Source: Candidatus Dojkabacteria bacterium (lineage in GTDB: Bacteria > Patescibacteriota > Dojkabacteria > SC72). From it: DNA of 6,192 bases. A model generated the notes under the pieces. It made no database searches and was not told where the DNA came from. It saw only the letters and a program-made list of their open reading frames with translations. Each line of letters starts with the position of its first letter. Position 1 is the stretch's first letter. Position numbers and translations under genes: made by a program. Location: assembly GCA_012511375.1 (NCBI GenBank), contig JAAZGF010000104.1, positions 1 to 6,192 of the forward strand. The letters run 5' to 3'. This document shows, in pieces, positions 4,979-6,192 of the stretch.

Positions 4979-6192
4979 ATGAAAAAGCTAACAGATAGAA
5001 TCAAGTCCGTATTTAGGTCGAAAGACATTAGAGATAAAATTGTATTCTCTCTGTTAATACTCTTTTTCTACAGAGTACTTTCCGCAATACCAGTCTCAGG
5101 AATTCCTGCAGAAGCGATAAAGCAGCTTTTTGAAGGAACAGGTTTTGGTGATGTTCTTTCTACAGTATCGGGAGGGGTATTAGAGACAGCATCTATTGTT
5201 GCAATAGGGTTAACTCCATATATCAACGCCTCTATTATTTTCCAATTACTTGGAACAGTAATTCCTAAACTAGAAGAATTAGGAAAAGAAGGAGCTGAAG
5301 GTAGAAGAAAAATTTCTATGTATACACGTTTAGTTACAGTTCCATTGGCTATTCTTCAATCATTTGTCATTTACTCTACTTTAAGAGGGTTTGGTTTAAT
5401 AGAGACATTAGGAACTTTACAATTAGTAACCATGTCTGCAACATTAACAGCAGGGGCAGTAATAATGATGTGGTTTGGAGAATTAATATCAGAAAATGGA
5501 TATGGAGGAGGTTCATCTTTTCTTATCATGTTGGGTATACTATCAGGAATCCCTGGGACTATCAGGTCTAATTTTGTAACTATGGATCTTTTTCAAAAAG
5601 TTATATTTATACTCTTTTCTTTACTTCTTGTAGTGGGTGTAGTTGTTATTACGGAAACGGAAAGAAGAGTAAAGATTCAGTATTCAAGGAGAGTTAGACA
5701 GGGAGGAGCTCTGGAAAGCTATATACCAATCAAACTAACTCAGTCAGGTGTTATGCCTGTAATTTTTGCAATGTCCTTGCTTTCATTCCCTCAGTTGATA
5801 GGTAAGTTTCTATTAAGTAGAGATATTAATCCTACAATAACAGGCATCATGGAGACGATAATGAAGGCACTAGAGAATCCTTACATATTCAATGGTCTCT
5901 CTTTCTTTCTAATCCTTGCCTTTTCATTCTTTTACTTAGGTGTTGTTTTCAAAACAGAGGATCTTGCTGAAAATCTTCAAAAACAGGGAGCTTTTATACA
6001 AGGGATTCGTCCAGGAGAAAAAACATCACAGTATCTTAGAAAGGTAAGTCTTAGACTTACAGTAATAGGTGCTCTTTTCCTAGCAACCTTATCAATATTG
6101 CCAGATATATTCGTAAGGACTGGTTTGATAACAGCAGTAGTATTTTCAGGTACTGGTCTATTAATAGTTGTAGGTGTAGCTCTTGATATAAA
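4979..6192 (+). CDS. secY: Protein translocase channel subunit SecY, N-terminal 404 residues
   Basis: SecY forms the membrane pore that moves unfolded proteins out of the cytoplasm or into the membrane. The frame is open to the window edge; 404 complete codons are present and about 20-40 residues are missing. TM1 is about 20-40 (IVFSLLILFFYRVLSAIPV), followed by the plug/TM2 segment GGVLETASIVAIGLTPYINASIIFQLL (65-91) and KLEELGKEGAEGRRKIS (97-113). WFGELISENGYGGGSS (165-180) matches WLGE.ITE.GIGNGIS, with the conserved Asn replaced by Gly177. RRVKIQYSRRVR (229-240) and YIPIKLTQSGVMPVIFA (248-264) follow. The cytosolic loop FIQGIRPGEKT (339-349) keeps R344, the position of E. coli R357, needed for SecA-dependent export. 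Hydrophobic runs continue to the edge. The start is fixed by homology (MKKLTDRIKSVFR, then the TM1 motif); no Shine-Dalgarno in the 11-base gap. Confidence 0.98.
   Translation, partial: MKKLTDRIKSVFRSKDIRDKIVFSLLILFFYRVLSAIPVSGIPAEAIKQLFEGTGFGDVLSTVSGGVLETASIVAIGLTPYINASIIFQLLGTVIPKLEELGKEGAEGRRKISMYTRLVTVPLAILQSFVIYSTLRGFGLIETLGTLQLVTMSATLTAGAVIMMWFGELISENGYGGGSSFLIMLGILSGIPGTIRSNFVTMDLFQKVIFILFSLLLVVGVVVITETERRVKIQYSRRVRQGGALESYIPIKLTQSGVMPVIFAMSLLSFPQLIGKFLLSRDINPTITGIMETIMKALENPYIFNGLSFFLILAFSFFYLGVVFKTEDLAENLQKQGAFIQGIRPGEKTSQYLRKVSLRLTVIGALFLATLSILPDIFVRTGLITAVVFSGTGLLIVVGVALDI

Noticed and set aside
1..6192. Alternative genetic code with TGA as Gly or Trp, as in some CPR lineages
   Set aside because: All 12 visible stops are TAA, no gene needs an in-frame TGA, Trp is TGG and Gly is mostly GGA/GGT. 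The window gives no sign of recoding, though it cannot prove TGA is a stop.

Overview
This window is one uninterrupted stretch of the bacterial S10-spc ribosomal protein gene cluster, entirely on the + strand. In order it holds the end of rpsC (S3), then rplP (L16), rpsQ (S17), rplN (L14), rplX (L24), rplE (L5), rpsN (zinc-type S14), rpsH (S8), rplF (L6), rplR (L18), rpsE (S5), rplO (L15), and secY cut off by the window edge. There are no RNA genes, mobile elements, CRISPR arrays or long non-coding stretches. The longest gap is 55 bases, and neighbouring genes overlap or sit within a few to a few tens of bases of each other.

The organism is a bacterium with AT-rich DNA. Arginine is mostly AGA/AGG, isoleucine is often ATA, and all 12 visible stop codons are TAA. 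The cluster lacks rpmC (L29, expected between rplP and rpsQ) and rpmD (L30, expected between rpsE and rplO). Loss of L30 is a known hallmark of the Candidate Phyla Radiation (Patescibacteria). Together with the CPR-like wording of L15, L16 and S5, this makes a CPR bacterium the best guess, but the phylum within CPR cannot be fixed by eye. The standard code appears to apply: no in-frame TGA is needed in any gene.

Region by region: bases 1-743 are the tail of the S10 part (S3, L16). Bases 744-798 are the only real intergenic gap, with a plausible promoter. Bases 799-4967 are the spc part, ten genes with frequent stop-start overlaps that suggest translational coupling. Bases 4979 to the end encode the first 404 residues of the SecY translocon channel. 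The genes supply both ribosomal subunits in step and end with the membrane channel that accepts nascent chains.

I see no undescribed system here. The points worth a second look are departures inside a conserved cluster: S3 has lost basic residues that form the mRNA-helicase patch in E. coli, L29 and L30 are missing, S5 and L24 have long lysine-rich tails, and almost every gene lacks a Shine-Dalgarno sequence except rplN, which has a near-perfect one.
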